64,000 nucleotides of DNA from Saccharomycodes ludwigii (lineage: Eukaryota > Ascomycota > Saccharomycetes > Saccharomycodales > Saccharomycodaceae), in NCBI RefSeq assembly GCF_020623625.1, contig NC_060204.1, positions 248,001 through 312,000 on the forward strand, in the 5' to 3' direction. The notes under the pieces were generated by a model. The model was not told the origin of the DNA and did not search any database. It worked only from the letters and a program-made list of their open reading frames with translations. The translations under genes and the position numbers were made by a program. Positions 1-9,769 of this stretch are shown in pieces (the first letter of the stretch is position 1; the number at the start of each line of letters is the position of its first letter).

Positions 1-643
1 TCAGACCAAGCATACTGCTTAAAAGCATTGCTGGATAAGTGTTTTCCCGCAATTTTTTGGGTTCCAAAATGTCTGAATAATCATTTTTTGAAAAATCTAG
101 TAATAAATGTTGCAATTTATTTAAAGTTCTTCTGGCTACTTCAAACCCAAAAGATTTCGGATCAGCAGACAAATCTCCTAATAAAGCTTGCAACTGCCAA
201 AACGTTAATAATGCAAAATGTGGGTTCTCATTGGACAATTTTAATATAAGATGTTCTAACGCCATGGACTCGGTTTCTATAGTTAACAAAATTTGAACTA
301 ACTGTGGAATGTAAAATTGCAGCTCGTAATGGGGGAAAGTTAATAACTTCTGACACAAATAATAATGTATACCAATATTATCGCTGTATTGAATTAAATA
401 TTCAATATTAGTGTACAATGAAAAGTGAGAAGAATTGATAAATTTGAAAAGTAGTTGGTTGTTCTGTTGCCCTCGTGTATTCTTTTTAAAGTTTAAGCCC
501 TTTTTAGTGTTATCTTTATAAACAGATATATCAAATGGAGAGCCATCCTTTTCTACAAGTGTTGATAAAACTGGTGTCGATGCAGAAATGGGTATACCAT
601 GTCTCTGAGACCCTTGTTCTTTTGTGCTTTCAGTGGTGCTCAT
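1..643 (-). CDS. PIK1: Phosphatidylinositol 4-kinase Pik1, N-terminal part (gene runs off the left edge)
   Basis: This is the first 214 codons of an open frame that begins with ATG at 643 and is still open at base 1. My translation contains NIGIHYYLCQKL, ELQFYIPQLVQ, TESMALE and NPHFALLTFWQLQALL, which match the N-terminal lipid kinase unique (helical) region of yeast Pik1 closely. Pik1 makes PI4P at the Golgi and in the nucleus and is essential for secretion; its catalytic domain lies outside the window. The first ~60 residues are divergent and Ser/Thr/Lys-rich, as in the family. In S. cerevisiae PIK1 neighbours LYP1 and ALP1, as it neighbours permeases here, which supports orthology. Confidence 0.93.
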   Translation of the reverse strand, partial: MSTTESTKEQGSQRHGIPISASTPVLSTLVEKDGSPFDISVYKDNTKKGLNFKKNTRGQQNNQLLFKFINSSHFSLYTNIEYLIQYSDNIGIHYYLCQKLLTFPHYELQFYIPQLVQILLTIETESMALEHLILKLSNENPHFALLTFWQLQALLGDLSADPKSFGFEVARRTLNKLQHLLLDFSKNDYSDILEPKKLRENTYPAMLLSSMLGL

Positions 644-1172
644 TTATATTATTTGCTTTTTATATTCTCTGTTTCCAATAATATGGTAATTCTTAAATAT
701 TAGAGACAATAAAAAAGAAGTGGAAAAAAAAAAAAAAAAAAAAAAAAAAAATGAAAGAAAGGAAAGGAAAGGGAAAAAAAAATAGGAGGTAATATTTTTT
801 TTTGTTTCTTATTCAATAATATACCAACGATTTGTTACAATTAGTATTTTTAATGTAAGTTGGATTTTAAATATATATTTCTTTTTTTCAAGCTAAAATT
901 TTTATTAATAAATGGTAGAAGAAAAAAAATATTACGGTAATATAAATTGAACTTTTACCAAGTCGAGCGTTGTTCTGAAAATATATAAAAAAAATTAATG
1001 TTAAAAACAACAGAAATGCAAATGCTTGGTGAAGTTTTTATTTTTTCTTTTTTTTCTTTTCGTTTTATTTATATTTTTATACTAAAAAGAAAAAAACAGA
1101 AATATGAACATGGATCAAAAGTATATTTAGAAATATCCGTAAACAAATGTTTTCCACCGAAGTTTTTCACCG

Positions 1173-1203
<31 letters not shown>

Positions 1204-1328
1204 ACATATGGCTAAAACATTTTTATAATATTTTGACCTCAATGACTCTATATACATTAAAACTAATCGGAATCATTTCTCAAAAAGACATCCTTGTTTT
1301 ACAAATGAATTGTAATTATATTAGCGTT
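644..1328. other. Intergenic region between PIK1 start and the permease relic
   Basis: No gene is supportable here. The region is the PIK1 promoter side and is strongly A/T. It holds a 28-nt A run at 724-751 and a second long A run near 1174-1201. A short open frame at 998-1228 is built mostly from A/T homopolymer and I do not call it. Confidence 0.7.
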
Positions 1329-1533
1329 TTAGTTAAAAAAAAAATAAAACATAATAAGAACACTGCCTGTTGTGGGAAATCCAAAAATAATCCAAAATTT
1401 GTCCCATAAAGTCTTTGGTGATTCATCTTCCCAAATAATATCATCGGCCTCTCTTCTCTCCGTGTCAATATCTATATCCTCAATTCTGGTCAAGAACCGA
1501 CATTTATAATATATTTGAGCGCCTATCCGTAAA
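1329..1533 (-). pseudogene. 3' relic of a basic amino acid permease gene (CAN1/LYP1/ALP1 type)
   Basis: On the minus strand this reads [47 protein letters not shown], the C-terminal cytosolic tail of a basic amino acid permease. By eye, 1382-1528 aligns without gaps to 9775-9921, the 3' end of the third permease gene, with 3 mismatches in 147 bp. To the left, 1350-1380 matches the 3' flank of that gene (9640-9670) at about 26 of 31 positions, so ~105 bp including the original stop codon is missing from the relic. The join falls in a shared CAAAA microhomology. The frame therefore runs on to a new stop at 1329. Similarity ends abruptly near 1530, and about 500 N-terminal codons are absent. It is a dead duplicate, not a functional gene. 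Confidence 0.85.
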
Positions 1534-3381
1534 ATCATTTTTGAAAAATATCACTATGATTAGTACCCGTTATACATCTGATAGGACAAGATGGAATAAA
1601 AACGAAGATGAATATGAATCGAAAAATTATTAGTGATCAAAACTATTAGCTTAATCTTAATACTATTTTTTTATCCTACAATTACTACAATTAAGATATT
1701 TCATAGTGCCACAAATTAGAAACAATTTTCTTTTAGTTATTATTATTTTTTTTGAATATTTTTACATCAAAAATGATGATACTGTTCAATAAAAGTTCTC
1801 TTTTTCAATACCTTGGATATAAATGTTATAGCACAAGTGTATATATGTATACCATATAAAAATAAAAATAAAAATAGGTCCTACTAAAGTGTATAACTAC
1901 TTGTACTCACATAGTTTAGTGTATAAGTTTATTAATAATAGTAGAAGCCTAACATTTACTTACTTATTTTTGTTCGTAAATATATATATATATATATATA
2001 TATTTAATGTTATTTTAATATACTTTTGTATTATGTGGTAAACGTCATTCAACTGGTTTATTAAAAAAGTGAATTAAGGATAATTGGCTAGATTGTTAAA
2101 GGGCAAATGAAAATTGCGGAAAATTAATTTTTTTTTTCACGTTTTTCTGAGCTGTTCCTTTTTATGCAAATTATTACCCACAAAATGTCTTACAATGGCT
2201 CTTCATTATGACGCCCATTGACGAAGGAAAATGCGATTTATAATTTTCTTAGTAACATCGTAGAAAAAAATAAAAAAAATATTTTTTTTAACTAAAATTG
2301 CCTTTAAAGTTATTTACTATGCCATTGGACCGATACTAAAATGGCAGCTGTACATAATAAAATGTCGTTATATGTTACTTACTTAAAATATTTCCATTTT
2401 GACGCCATAATATATTATATCGCTATTAACTATACTTAACTACTAGAAATATATCAATCCTAATTTTGACGCAAATTTGTCAAGTTTTAAATAGATCTCA
2501 TAAACAATCCAATATCTTAGCAAGCCCAGTACTTTTTCAAAATATTAGCCAAATTATCAGTTATTGCAATTGTCGATAAATACTTTCTTATCTACACATA
2601 GATTAGGATTCAATTGATAAGAAGAAAAAAAAAAAAAAAAAAAAAAAAAAATTCACATTTTTGATATAAATATGATGTCAGTGTACCTTATTGACAGGCT
2701 GAGCCGACTCCCCTTATTAGGATAAAATAACTCGATTCTTTTTTTTCACTAAAACTAACTCACTCAGGAAAAACTTAAGATTTCGTTAAAATATTCTTAT
2801 TGGCTCATCAACTTTTTTTAATCATTTGAAACCATAGTTTTTTTTGTAAGTTTCACTAAATTGTATTCACTTTTTTTTTTTTTCCCCCTTATTTCTTGAT
2901 ATTTCATAATAATTCAATACCCTCATAATAAATGGCAGCTAGCTTTCATCTAAGTTCGTAATAACGAAAGTTCGTAATAATGAGCCTGCGGAAAATAAAA
3001 TCAGTACATTTGTTTACAACTACTCCTTCATTTTCATGAGTATTCTTTTAACATCAACAATATAATGAAAATAAAACCAACCTATACTCCCATCATTTAA
3101 TATACGTCCATATTTTATAGGTATAAAAAAATATCATATCATATTTATCGTATATTAACAATATAAAATACAATCTACGCAATTCATAGTATACACGTTA
3201 TTATTATTACTATTATTATAAAATTAAAATTAAAAGAGAAAGAAAAAAATTTGTATAATATATGCACAGTCTAAAGATAAATACTGGTTTTTTATTTTAT
3301 TTTTTTTTTTTTTTTTTTTTTATCTTATGCATTTCCTTAATTAAGTGAGGATAGAGCAGAGTATAACCTAATTCCACTTGT
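1534..3381. other. 1.85-kb gene-free region beside the relic
   Basis: I see no coding sequence. It lies between the permease relic and the 3' end of the first intact permease gene, so part of it probably once held the rest of the relic. It contains (TA)n at 1981-2003, a 27-nt A run at 2625-2651 and poly(T) near 3300-3320. It also has GATA-type motifs: GATAA near 2573, CTTATC at 2587-2592 and GATAAG at 2616-2621. GAGCCG (CGGCTC on the other strand) lies at 2701-2706. These could be remains of a permease promoter. Confidence 0.6.
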
Positions 3382-5169
3382 CTAACTCAAAATATCGCAT
3401 ATTTTTTGAAAAAAATTCTTTGGTTTTTCATCTTCCTCCCAAACCTCTTGATCAATATCTCTCCTATCACTATTTAAATCTATATCTTGAATTCTTACTA
3501 ACCAAGGCTCATAATGAAACTTGACCTTAAAAAAATACTTGGTTTTTGTAAATTCAGACATTGTGTACAATTGACATCCTATCCAACAAATACCAAACAA
3601 CATAACGGAGATATAATCGGCAAAAAAGTTGGAAGTATTCCAGGGACAAAAAGCAGTAAACCCTTGGATAAAAATAATCAACAAAAAGAAAAATGCAGCT
3701 ATATAGGCCCCATAAGGCATGAATAACGCCTTAAAAGGTAAGTCGTCCCTAGATATACCTTGAAACTTCAAAGCTTTAATAAATCTGATGTGGGAAATAG
3801 AAATAAACACCCATGCAAAGGTAGCTGAAACAGCTGTAATATCCAAAAGCCAGTTAAAAGCCTCTTGAGCTGAAGCACCACCACACTGCAAATAGGACAA
3901 AAATCCAAATAGACTTGCCAAAGCAACACCGTAAATAGGAATACCATTTTTCGTAGTCTTACTAAAACACTTTGGTAATAGATTCATTTTACTTAAAGAG
4001 TACATTGTTCTCGAAGCCAAATACAAGTCACTGTTGGCTGCCGAACACACACTTGTTAAAATAACAGCATTGAAAATGTGTGGCAAAACCCTGATACCAC
4101 AATCTTCAATTGCAATCAAAAAAGGCGATGAGGAAATATACGTTGAGTTATCCAAATAACGTGGGTCATTATATGGAACAATCATACCAATAAAAAATAA
4201 AGTACCAATATAAAATAATAAAATTCTAATAAAAACTTTTCTAATGGCACTGGGAACGGTTTTCCTTGGGTTAGCAGCTTCACCAGCTTGAACACCAACT
4301 GTTTCGACACCTTGCATACTAAACATTGCACTGATTAATGCATTTACCCATCCTAAAAATCTGGCTTCACTTTTATTACTGGAAATTATACCAGGTCCCC
4401 AGGGTCCAGGATTTCTCCAATATCTGAACCCAATTGGTCCCTGTTTTTTGCTACCACCACAAACCATCACTAGCCCAAAGATCAAAAACCCAATAATAGC
4501 CACAACTTTGATTAAAGCAATCCAAAACTCCACTTCCCCATAAATTTTAACTGGCATAAAATTAACAACCACAACGCACACTAACGTTATGATATTCCAG
4601 GCAGCCAATGGAACTACATCTGTCCAAAAAGCAATAAGGGAACCAACAACGGAAATTTCCAAAGGAAGTGTAATTAACCAAGAAAAAGCATATGTGTAGC
4701 CAACTGCAGCTCCCAAAGCAGTGGAACAGAATCTTTGTGTGAAAACAACAAAACTTGACGACACAGGGATCAAAGTAGCCATTTCACCCAAACTTTGGGT
4801 AACCAAAAAGACTAGACAACCAATAAACAAATAGGCTATAAGAGTGTTTACTGGACCTGCCTCTTGCAATGGACCATTTGTTGAAATAAATAAACCAGTT
4901 CCGATTGTACCACCCAAGGCTAACATGGCCACTTGCCTGGCCTTCAAACCTCTTTTCAATTCAGTCTCCTTTACAACTCCAGTTTCTTCACCCAATATAG
5001 TTTCTTCATCAGGCGATATCAGTAAATCTTTATGTTCTGATATTTTATTTTCCAATTTAAGAACTTCATCTGCATTGTATTCTTTGTATTCACTGTCACC
5101 TACCCCATATGTGACACTATTAGGATATTGTGATGAAGGAAAAGATTCCAATTTATACTCTTCCTGCAT
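3382..5169 (-). CDS. CAN1: Basic amino acid permease, CAN1-like (array copy 1)
   Basis: A 595-residue plasma-membrane proton symporter of the yeast amino acid permease family, ATG at 5169. A charged ~75-residue N-terminal tail precedes [14 protein letters not shown] (~84-96) at the start of TM1, and about 12 hydrophobic segments follow. [15 protein letters not shown] and [13 protein letters not shown] are signatures shared with Can1, Lyp1 and Alp1. The tail ends RRDIDQEVWEEDEKPKNFFQKI, like Can1's [21 protein letters not shown]. The conserved glutamate of TM3 is E171. The positions equivalent to Can1 S176 and T456 are S163 and T445, both as in Can1, so arginine is the likeliest substrate (inference). 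It is the leftmost intact copy of three tandem genes and shares near-identical stretches with copy 2, suggesting gene conversion. Confidence 0.92.
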   Translation of the reverse strand: MQEEYKLESFPSSQYPNSVTYGVGDSEYKEYNADEVLKLENKISEHKDLLISPDEETILGEETGVVKETELKRGLKARQVAMLALGGTIGTGLFISTNGPLQEAGPVNTLIAYLFIGCLVFLVTQSLGEMATLIPVSSSFVVFTQRFCSTALGAAVGYTYAFSWLITLPLEISVVGSLIAFWTDVVPLAAWNIITLVCVVVVNFMPVKIYGEVEFWIALIKVVAIIGFLIFGLVMVCGGSKKQGPIGFRYWRNPGPWGPGIISSNKSEARFLGWVNALISAMFSMQGVETVGVQAGEAANPRKTVPSAIRKVFIRILLFYIGTLFFIGMIVPYNDPRYLDNSTYISSSPFLIAIEDCGIRVLPHIFNAVILTSVCSAANSDLYLASRTMYSLSKMNLLPKCFSKTTKNGIPIYGVALASLFGFLSYLQCGGASAQEAFNWLLDITAVSATFAWVFISISHIRFIKALKFQGISRDDLPFKALFMPYGAYIAAFFFLLIIFIQGFTAFCPWNTSNFFADYISVMLFGICWIGCQLYTMSEFTKTKYFFKVKFHYEPWLVRIQDIDLNSDRRDIDQEVWEEDEKPKNFFQKICDILS

Positions 5170-6917
5170 TGTGTGTTTATTCTTTAATATTTTATCTTTG
5201 TTGTTGTAGAACTTGGTTATTTGTTACGTATTGAGGGGAATTCTTAAGATTAAGTAAAATAAACAAAAGCTTACATAAAACTCTGGCATTTTTAATTCGT
5301 GTGATTAATTAGTTCCCGTTTTATATAAATTGAAAAGAGCAAAAAATGTTTTTTTTTTTTTTTTTTTTTTTTTTTTGTAGTTTTTTAGTTTTTCTTAAAA
5401 GGATGTGAAAATGTTGATGTTTTAATTCCCATACGGCATTATTTTTTTAATTTTGTTGTGAGAAATAGATAAAGGGGAGTAACAGCTGGAGAGAGAACAT
5501 CATCATCATTATAAAAAAGGTGAGTGACATATAATAATAAAAGGCAACGTTGAACTTTATACCGAAAGAAAGCGGACCACGATACCCTCCTATATTAAGA
5601 TTAATTAAAAAATCTTTTCTTTTTTTTTTTTGTTTTATTTCCTTTAATGGAAAAATTAAAATAGAAATGCCTTAGAAGATAAAAATTTACATTAAAACAT
5701 GGCATGTTCATATATCGCGTTATTTCACCAAAATGCCATAGAATTACGGCACACCGCTTCTCCTTCTCTTTCCCTCTTTTTTGTACAATACTCAAACAAA
5801 CAAAAAAAAAAAAAAAAAGAGGGCAAAGAAATTCCGGTACTAAAAGGATTAAAAAAAAAAATAAAAAAAAAAAAAAAAGAAACGTTCAATTAAAAGTTTT
5901 GTTTTATCAACTTTTATATCAATCTTTTTTCTTTTCCCCCCCTTTAAGATAGTCATAAGATTAATTTATTGTGCTCTAATTAATATGCGTCTTTTTAAAT
6001 TACACTAGCTTCACCCTTAAGGATTAATTATCGCATATTTCAAAAAAAAAAATTACGTAAATGAATCACAGTTAATTACAAGAATCATTTAAGATCTAGC
6101 TCAAATCAATGTGTTAACAATATTTAAAAAAAGCGTATGATTGTTGACTTAAAATTTGCTCGCACATTTTACACTATCGTGTTGTTATTAAGCTACATTT
6201 ATCAAGAAATAAAAAAAAAATCTTTTCTTTCAGATCAAGTAATCATCATTATTAACTTTGAAGTCATTAGCTTAAATTTGATTTTATCTTTGTAACACTT
6301 TTTTTTTTTCTTTTGGTATTTATTTCATTTATCTGCATAATATAACAAAATGGAAAAACAAAATTGTTAGATTGATCTTATTTTTCTTGGTATTGTGGAA
6401 AATAAAACAATGGGATATCGTTATTTTTATCCCCATTAAAAATAATGGGTTTACCGTCATCTCTGACGTTAAAGTACCCTCATTTTCACATGCCGCTACG
6501 TATTTTTTTACTTGTGTGAAAATCGTGTGAGAAAAAAAATGTTGATGCCTTGAATTTTTTTTTCTTTAAACGGAAAAAAAAAAATAAACAAAAATGTCAG
6601 TATAACTTATAGAAAAGGAAAAATATACAAAGATAACTTCTTATCATTTGAATATAACATTTATTTTTTTTTTATGTCTTTTTGTTTAGTTGAAAAAGAA
6701 AAAGTATTGAAAATTAAATGCAAATAAAACCTAATTTTTCCATCATCATCATTGAAGTTAGCAATTAAGTATTTATTTTCCCCCTCAATTCACAAAAATA
6801 TTGTGAATATATATATATATTTAAAACTAGTACGAACCATATATATACGTATAAAAGAAGAAAGAAATTATATATTTAGAAGGCGGTTTTTTTCTCCTTT
6901 TTGTTTCTCCCTTCGTT
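5170..6917. promoter_or_regulatory. Intergenic region: promoter of permease copy 1 and 3' region of copy 2
   Basis: There is no gene here; open frames at 5601-5952 are homopolymer artefacts. ACGGCA occurs at 5433-5438 and 5746-5751, 264 and 577 bp upstream of the copy 1 ATG, in the same orientation as in the other two permease promoters. Long T or A tracts lie at 5347-5376, 5803-5818 and 5849-5878. A hairpin with 8-bp arms (6788-6808) sits about 110 bp past the stop of copy 2, and a 7-bp-arm hairpin lies at 6432-6449. Confidence 0.5.
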
Positions 6918-8726
6918 TCAAGTTAACGAAGACAATATTTTACCAAAAAACGTTTTCGGTTTTTCTTCATCATTTTCCCAAACTTCAAGATCTATGTCTC
7001 TCCTGTTAGTGTTCAAATCAATATTCTCAATTTCAATGAATATAGGTTTTTTTTCAAACTTGACTGAATATCGATAATTACCGGTTTTGGTAAACACAAG
7101 CATGGACAAAATAGTGCCACCAACCCATATAATACCAAATATAATATTAGATATATAATATGCAAAGAAATTTGAAACATTCCAAGGACAAAAAGCAGTA
7201 AATCCCTGTATGAAAACGATAATTGTATTGAAAAATGCAGCAAAATATGCACCAAACGGCATCAACTTTGCCTTAAATGGTAAATCATCTCTGGAAATTC
7301 CCTGGTATTTCAAAGCTTTTGCAAATCTAATATACGATATATTTATAAAAATCCAGGCAAAGCTAGATCCGCAAGATGATATGTTCAAAAACCAGTTGAA
7401 AGTTTGCTGGCTTGTAGCGGATCCACATTGTAAATAGGCTAAAAACCCAAAAGCAGCGGCAAAAATAACACTGTAAACTGGAACACCCGATCTAGTTGAT
7501 TTAGTTAGAAAAGCAGGTAATAGCTTTAATTGACTTAACCCATAAATAATTCTAGATGATAAGTATAACGAGGAATTTGCTCCAGAGAGCACAGTTGTTA
7601 AAATGACGACATTGAAAATGTGTGGTAACACTCTGATCCCGCAATCCTCAATAGCAATTAAAAATGGAGATGCTGCAATATAACTGGAGTCTGTATTTTG
7701 GTAATGGGGATCATTATAAGGGACTATCATGCCAATAAAAAATAAAGTGAGTATATAAAACAATAGAATTCTAATGAAAACTCTGTTAATTGCTTTAGGA
7801 ACAGTTTTTCTTGGGTTGGCAGCTTCACCAGCTTGAATACCAACCGTCTCGACACCTTCCATTGAAAAAACACCGCTAATTAAGGCGTTTACCCATCCTA
7901 AAAATCTGGCTTCATTTTTATTACTTGAAATAATACCGGTACCCCAAGGTCCTGGATTTCTCCAATACCTGAACCCGATTGGTCCCTGTTTTTTGCTACC
8001 ACCACAAACCATTACTAGCCCAAAAATTATAAACCCGACAATAGCCACAACTTTGATTAAAGCAATCCAAAACTCCACTTCTCCGTAAACTCTAACCGGC
8101 ATGAAATTAATTGCAAATGTAACGGCAATAGCTATAATATTCCAACCTGCTAAAGGAACAACATCTGTCCAATAGTTTATAATAGAACCAACAACACTTA
8201 CTTCCAGAGCATAGCAAATTGCCCAAGATGATAAATACATATAGCCCACAGCCGCCCCTGCTGACTTGGAACAAAATCTTTGAACGAAAACAATAAAAGA
8301 TGAAGTAACCGGAATAAAAGTGGCCATTTCACCTAGACTTTGTGTAACAAAAAATGCCAAGACACCCACAAAACTATAACTAATTAAGGTATTAACAGGT
8401 CCGCTTGTTTGTAAGGGAGTTGAAATGGAAAAAAATATACCCGTACCTAAAGTACCACCTAAAGATGTCATTGCTACAATACGGGGTGATAATCCTCTTT
8501 TCAATTTTTTGACATCTGCATCATCGGTTTCAATTAGAATTGTTTGCTTTTCATTGTCATCACAAAGGTCTATTGTATTGTTTCCATTCAAATTTTGGCC
8601 AGATCTTTCGATAGATATGTTTCTATCTTCTAATGTATCTATTTCCTCTTCTACAGATTTGTTTTCATATACCTTTCCGGCATTTTTTTCAAATTCCACG
8701 GGATCATTTATTTTTTCTATATCCAT
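6918..8726 (-). CDS. Basic amino acid permease, CAN1/LYP1/ALP1 type (array copy 2)
   Basis: I start at ATG 8726 (602 residues); the frame is open for six more codons upstream but without an ATG. It has the same architecture as its neighbours: an acidic N-terminal tail, LGGTLGTGIFFS at TM1, about 12 membrane segments, [28 protein letters not shown], and a tail ending RRDIDLEVWENDEEKPKTFFGKI. The TM3 glutamate is E175. The positions equivalent to Can1 S176 and T456 are S167 (Can1-like) and S450 (Lyp1-like), a mixed state, so the substrate cannot be assigned. It is closest to copy 1, with identical blocks of 35 and 41 bp. The substitution GGTIG to GGTLG in the TM1 motif is conservative. Confidence 0.9.
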   Translation of the reverse strand: MDIEKINDPVEFEKNAGKVYENKSVEEEIDTLEDRNISIERSGQNLNGNNTIDLCDDNEKQTILIETDDADVKKLKRGLSPRIVAMTSLGGTLGTGIFFSISTPLQTSGPVNTLISYSFVGVLAFFVTQSLGEMATFIPVTSSFIVFVQRFCSKSAGAAVGYMYLSSWAICYALEVSVVGSIINYWTDVVPLAGWNIIAIAVTFAINFMPVRVYGEVEFWIALIKVVAIVGFIIFGLVMVCGGSKKQGPIGFRYWRNPGPWGTGIISSNKNEARFLGWVNALISGVFSMEGVETVGIQAGEAANPRKTVPKAINRVFIRILLFYILTLFFIGMIVPYNDPHYQNTDSSYIAASPFLIAIEDCGIRVLPHIFNVVILTTVLSGANSSLYLSSRIIYGLSQLKLLPAFLTKSTRSGVPVYSVIFAAAFGFLAYLQCGSATSQQTFNWFLNISSCGSSFAWIFINISYIRFAKALKYQGISRDDLPFKAKLMPFGAYFAAFFNTIIVFIQGFTAFCPWNVSNFFAYYISNIIFGIIWVGGTILSMLVFTKTGNYRYSVKFEKKPIFIEIENIDLNTNRRDIDLEVWENDEEKPKTFFGKILSSLT

Positions 8727-9583
8727 TTTATTGAAGGAATACAATGTTTGGTTTTGATCAAAAAAAAAAATTTTTTTTCTTTTTTTTGTTTATTTCTTTG
8801 ATATGAAAAAAATTTTGATCAATGATGGGAGAGAGAAAGGGAAAAAAAATTATTTAAGAAATCAAATAATCATTAAAAAATAATAGTCACCTATTTATAT
8901 TGAATTATAATAATAATATTCAAGTTGGTTGTAAACCCAATTAAAATATTTCAAACAATATGGAGGTTCAATTTTTTTTTTTTTTTTCTTTTTTGGTAGT
9001 GTACTGTGTAAATTTTTTAAAAATTATTTCGAATAATACAAAGGTTGATCCACAATTTTTGAGTAATTGATAGATACAATGATACTAAGACATTATTTTG
9101 ACTTTTTCATAATGACCTTTGAAGAATGGCTAGTGAATAATAATGTGATATCATAGTGATTAGCCTGTTTATCCGACATTCTGAGGTACGGCGTCAATTT
9201 GTTTTTTTTTTTGCATTTTGCATTTTGCATTTTTAGATACTGAACGGCACAGAAAAAAAAATTTTTTTTTTTTTTCATAGGCGTGACTTTATATCTTTTT
9301 CATATTTTATGCCACTGGTCATATATCCCATTATGTGATTATTTATTTTAATAAGTTGCTTTTACCAGTATACTAATTGTTTTTACCGTCGCATTTGCAT
9401 ATAATTCTTGAAGCGGATTTGTATTTTTGCACAATGAGTGTATAACCTTCTAATATTTGAAGTGTGTTTGGTGACAATCAAGCCCTTAAAAATTTGAGTG
9501 GTATATCTTATAGGGCGCTTATTCATCACTTAAAAAGCACAACAAATCTTGATTCTTGGCAATCGAAAATCTTTTGGCATTTG

Positions 9584-9616
<33 letters not shown>

Positions 9617-9769
9617 AAGAAACGGCGTTAAAAAAAAACATATTAAGAACATTGGCAGTTATGGGAAATGCAAAATTAAAAAAATTACTACAATACACAT
9701 TTTTTAGAATAAAAATAACTTTATATATATAAAAGTGAATAGTGAAGAAGAATAGATATGAACCTCTCC
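8727..9769. promoter_or_regulatory. Intergenic region: promoter of permease copy 2 and 3' region of copy 3
   Basis: No gene is seen. ACGGCG at 9188-9193 and ACGGCA at 9244-9249 lie 462 and 518 bp upstream of the copy 2 ATG. A 7-bp unit GCATTTT is repeated three times in tandem at 9213-9233 between them. ACGGCG also occurs at 9622-9627, just past the 3' end of copy 3. The stretch around 9640-9670 is the flank that is also present in the relic near 1350-1380. Confidence 0.5.

Noticed and set aside
998-1257. Overlapping plus and minus frames near the relic
   Set aside because: Both rely on the same A/T homopolymer and read as Lys or Phe runs; no start context or family likeness.
1534-3381. Possible centromere in the long A/T-rich gap
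   Set aside because: No CDEI-CDEII-CDEIII arrangement (no RTCACRTG or TCCGAA core in register) is visible, and high A/T content is general in this genome.
5601-5952. Open frames of 64-82 codons on both strands before permease copy 1
   Set aside because: They consist largely of Lys/Phe runs from poly(A)/poly(T) and overlap each other on both strands.
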